7,140 bases of DNA from NCBI GenBank assembly GCA_021794855.1, contig JAJYPZ010000055.1:1-7140 (forward strand), written 5' to 3'. The position numbers and the translations under genes were made by a program. This DNA is from Pseudomonadota bacterium. GTDB taxonomy: Bacteria; Pseudomonadota; Gammaproteobacteria; Burkholderiales; Sulfuriferulaceae. The notes under the pieces are model-generated. The model was given only the letters and a program-made list of their open reading frames with translations. It had not been told where the DNA came from and did not search any database. Shown here piece by piece: positions 6,881-7,140 of this stretch; position 1 is the stretch's first letter, and the number at the start of each line of letters is the position of its first letter.

Positions 6881-7140
6881 ATGAATACATTGACCGAGCA
6901 AATTGTACCCTTTGCTAAAAACGATACTCCTTCGATTATCGTCCACAGCCACTTACGCTGGGATTTTGTCTGGCAGCGTCCCCAGCAGACCCATTCTCGC
7001 CTGGCTCAGGATTTCGCCATACTTTTCCTGGAAGAACCGATTTATTCAGACGCGGGAGAAAAGCGTCTTCATCTTTCGGTCCCTCAAGCCAATATCATCC
7101 GGGCAGTACCCTATTTGCCCACGGCACTGCGCGACGATTA
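6881..7140 (+). CDS. Glycosyltransferase with N-terminal HLRWDFVWQRPQ motif (partial, 5' end only)
   Basis: Only the first 86 codons are in the window and the frame is still open at the edge. After a polar start of about 17 residues, the stretch SIIVHSHLRWDFVWQRPQ (18-35) forms the first beta strand and the following loop of a GT-B fold. The HLRWDFVxQRPQ signature is familiar from family 1/4-like glycosyltransferases in exopolysaccharide clusters, often next to UDP-galactopyranose mutase genes. DFAILFLEEP (44-53) gives a second strand. The donor-binding C-terminal half is outside the window, so the sugar cannot be read. By position behind a UDP-galactopyranose mutase, transfer of galactofuranose or assembly of a galactofuranose-containing glycan is a reasonable guess. 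No signal peptide is seen; it should act at the cytoplasmic face of the membrane. Confidence 0.85.
   Translation, partial: MNTLTEQIVPFAKNDTPSIIVHSHLRWDFVWQRPQQTHSRLAQDFAILFLEEPIYSDAGEKRLHLSVPQANIIRAVPYLPTALRDD

Overview
The window looks like a contig end from a Gram-negative bacterium, most likely a gammaproteobacterium. The style of the PAS-GGDEF-EAL proteins and the moderate base composition recall Methylococcales-type methanotrophs, but that placement is an impression and not a demonstration. Four genes are supported, in two divergent pairs separated by an intergenic region of about 530 bp.

Left half, minus strand (1-4946): two consecutive genes for large multidomain cyclic-di-GMP enzymes. 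The upstream one (2340-4946) is complete, with 868 residues: three PAS-type sensor regions, then GGDEF (diguanylate cyclase), then EAL (phosphodiesterase). The downstream one (1-2217) has the same PAS-PAS-PAS-GGDEF-EAL order and runs off the left edge inside its EAL domain. It has no ATG, GTG or TTG at a sensible place, and the best start is a CTG six bases after a strong Shine-Dalgarno. Its last codons stop matching the EAL family exactly where the window begins with nine bases identical to the end of a common Illumina adapter, so bases 1-9 are probably not genomic.

Middle (4947-5478): a divergent intergenic region with no convincing gene. Its right part (5312-5391) is dense in short perfect inverted repeats that could be operator sites.

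Right half, plus strand (5479-7140): a flavoprotein of 459 residues that closely resembles the eukaryotic (Aspergillus-type) UDP-galactopyranose mutase and retains the active-site residues I can recall. It is followed after 22 bp by the start of a glycosyltransferase carrying the HLRWDFVWQRPQ signature. Together they suggest a pathway that makes and transfers galactofuranose into a surface glycan. The divergent c-di-GMP enzymes are plausible regulators of that surface polysaccharide, but this link rests on gene order alone.
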